Notes under the pieces: generated by a model
Databases searched by the model: none
Seen by the model: the letters and a program-made list of their open reading frames with translations, nothing else
What the model was told of the DNA's origin: nothing
Program-made: the position numbers and the translations under genes
Shown here: positions 6,726-7,035 of the stretch, piece after piece
How the letters are laid out: every line of letters begins with the position of its first letter
How positions within the stretch are numbered: position 1 is the first letter of the stretch
Assembly (NCBI GenBank): GCA_934630555.1
Contig: CAKTXB010000103.1
Location: forward strand, 1 to 7,035
Length of the DNA stretch: 7,035 bases
Source of the DNA: an uncultured Oscillospiraceae bacterium
GTDB lineage: Bacteria; Bacillota; Clostridia; Oscillospirales; Oscillospiraceae
Direction: 5' to 3'

Positions 6726-6742
6726 GCGACCTTACAGGTCGT
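6726..6742. repeat. Hairpin between the two repeat copies
   Basis: CGACCT (6727-6732) pairs with AGGTCG (6736-6741) around TAC, and the stem can be extended by a G-T wobble pair (6726 with 6742). It sits midway between the two identical GC-rich repeat copies. It has no T-run and no recognisable function. Confidence 0.5.
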
Positions 6743-6753
6743 GCGGGGGTTTT

Positions 6754-6770
6754 GCGGGGCTTCGCCCCGG
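6754..6770. repeat. Hairpin repeat GCGGGGCTTCGCCCCGG, copy 2
   Basis: Identical over 17 bases to 6695-6711, 59 bases downstream and in the same orientation. Here it is nested inside an outer pairing of GGGGT (6746-6750) with ACCCC (6772-6776), so the whole of 6746-6776 can form a longer stem with an internal loop. Confidence 0.6.
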
Positions 6771-6783
6771 TACCCCTTGCTTT

Positions 6784-6805
6784 TGCAAAACCTTTGGTTT
6801 TTGCA
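6784..6805. repeat. AT-richer hairpin with one bulge
   Basis: TGCAAAACC (6784-6792) pairs with GGTTTTTGCA (6796-6805) around TTT, leaving one T bulged. This is the only stem in the region that is not GC-dominated. TTTTA follows (6806-6810), which makes it weakly terminator-like. Confidence 0.45.
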
Positions 6806-6812
6806 TTTTATT

Positions 6813-6872
6813 CTGGTAGTGCCTACCAGGGGGGCGGCTCGGCCCCCCTTTCTTTCCCGCGGGGAAAGAAAG
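6813..6872. repeat. Chain of three end-to-end perfect hairpins
   Basis: Three perfect stems adjoin and share single bases at their junctions. CTGGTAG (6813-6819) pairs with CTACCAG (6823-6829). GGGGGGC (6829-6835) pairs with GCCCCCC (6842-6848). CTTTCTTTCCC (6848-6858) pairs with GGGAAAGAAAG (6862-6872), an 11-base-pair stem with a GCG loop. No reading frame across them resembles a protein. Such a chain could stack coaxially in RNA, or be a compound palindromic repeat in DNA. Confidence 0.6.
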
Positions 6873-6898
6873 CGCCGCCGGCGGTGTAAAGAAAGGCG

Positions 6899-6930
6899 GT
6901 CAAGGGGGCCTTCCGAATGGCCCCCTTGAC
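6899..6930. repeat. 12-base-pair perfect hairpin GTCAAGGGGGCC
   Basis: GTCAAGGGGGCC (6899-6910) pairs perfectly with GGCCCCCTTGAC (6919-6930) around an eight-base loop. This is the longest perfect stem in the window. Read on the minus strand it is followed, after a few bases, by a CTTTCTTTA stretch, so it might act as a weak terminator for the convergent gene entering from the right. The arm CAAGGGGGCC recurs at 6947-6956, which allows alternative pairing with the next palindrome. Confidence 0.6.
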
Positions 6931-6947
6931 GATCCCCCAACGGCCAC

Positions 6948-6970
6948 AAGGGGGCCGCGGCCCCCTTTTT
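6948..6970 (+). terminator. Perfect 20-base palindrome with T-run, terminator-like
   Basis: Positions 6948-6967 form a perfect palindrome, AAGGGGGCCG followed by its complement CGGCCCCCTT, and the T residues continue to 6970. With a four-base loop this gives an eight-base-pair stem plus U-tract on the plus strand. It lies three bases beyond the stop codon (6974-6976) of the probable minus-strand gene. For that gene the strand bias is wrong, since A residues come before the stem and only TT after it, so it mainly blocks plus-strand transcripts. Confidence 0.6.
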
Positions 6971-6973
6971 GGA

Positions 6974-7035
6974 TTATCCCCGGGGCTGAAACTTGCAGGT
7001 GCGTTCGGCAAAACGCTTGACGGCACTGCCGTGCG
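6974..7035 (-). CDS. C-terminal end of a convergent minus-strand gene (partial, function unknown)
   Basis: On the minus strand a frame open from the right edge codes for HGSAVKRFAERTCKFQPRG and ends in TAA at 6976-6974. The composition (mixed basic and aromatic residues, not the Arg/Pro/Ala-only pattern of shadow frames) and the abrupt start of hairpin-rich non-coding sequence just beyond the stop suggest a true gene end. Only 19 codons are visible and I do not recognise the family. If real, it converges on rqcP across a 368-base hairpin-rich gap. A frame without any gene remains possible. Confidence 0.4.
   Translation of the reverse strand, partial: HGSAVKRFAERTCKFQPRG

Larger units (their letters stand above)
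6606..6973. other. Hairpin-dense non-coding region between rqcP and the convergent gene
   Basis: This 368-base stretch contains no credible gene. Frames that stay open here on both strands are low-complexity, lack ribosome binding sites and read through obvious palindromes. Instead it holds at least ten perfect or near-perfect inverted repeats, listed separately, including two tandem terminators at the left end and a palindromic terminator at the right. Homopolymer G and C blocks dominate. I see no integrase, transposase, terminal repeats flanked by target-site duplications, or CRISPR spacing. Confidence 0.75.

Noticed and set aside
6611..6889. Plus-strand open frame of about 92 codons after rqcP
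   Set aside because: It starts within the rqcP terminator and its sequence is simply translated palindromes. No ribosome binding site.
6269..6949. Minus-strand open frame of about 226 codons covering rqcP and the hairpin region
   Set aside because: It lies antisense to the well-supported rqcP, has Arg/Pro-rich low-complexity content, and crosses the terminators and palindromes. It is a GC-bias shadow.
6613..6970. CRISPR array or insertion sequence in the hairpin region
   Set aside because: The repeats are not regularly spaced, there are only two identical copies of 17 bases, and there is no transposase, cas gene or target-site duplication.

Overview
The window reads as a GC-rich chromosomal segment of a low-G+C-lineage relative (Firmicutes, class Clostridia), most likely Oscillospiraceae/Ruminococcaceae. 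This placement is inferred from HemZ, a SpoVB/YtgP-type flippase, a double-domain MazG, an HBsu-like HU and an RqcP/YabO protein in Clostridia-like arrangements, together with strong GC bias at third codon positions and GC-rich intergenic hairpins. No species can be assigned from this sequence alone.

Layout: positions 1-110 hold no convincing gene but contain four consecutive short hairpins; the last covers the ribosome binding site of the first gene. From 111 to 6309 six plus-strand genes are packed tightly (gaps of -4, 9, -4 or -1, 28 and 2 bases), which suggests one transcription unit: a metallo-beta-lactamase-fold hydrolase (YqgX/GloB-like), hemZ (radical SAM), an amidohydrolase-superfamily protein, a MOP-superfamily lipid flippase, mazG and an HU gene. 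A strong intrinsic terminator follows HU, and rqcP starts only 15 bases after its T-run. Two tandem terminator-like hairpins follow rqcP. Positions 6606-6973 hold no convincing gene but carry an unusually dense series of perfect hairpins, ending in a palindrome plus T-run. At the right edge the last 19 codons of a probable convergent minus-strand gene are visible.

How it fits together: the second half (flippase, mazG, HU, rqcP) resembles the Bacillus subtilis yabM-yabN-yabO neighbourhood and groups envelope precursor export, nucleotide-pool housekeeping, nucleoid packaging and ribosome quality control. The sporulation and division genes yabP, yabQ and divIC, which follow yabO in Bacillus, are not found after rqcP here. 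The first half (MBL hydrolase plus hemZ) is a pair common in Clostridia.

The most notable observation is the amidohydrolase at 2189-3505. It is a full-length, intact reading frame that aligns with the MtaD/SAH deaminase family, yet it has lost the second His of the HxH metal motif, the catalytic His of the AHC motif and the metal-binding Asp of the GTDG motif. It looks like a pseudoenzyme kept in a housekeeping operon. The second is the hairpin series between rqcP and the convergent gene.
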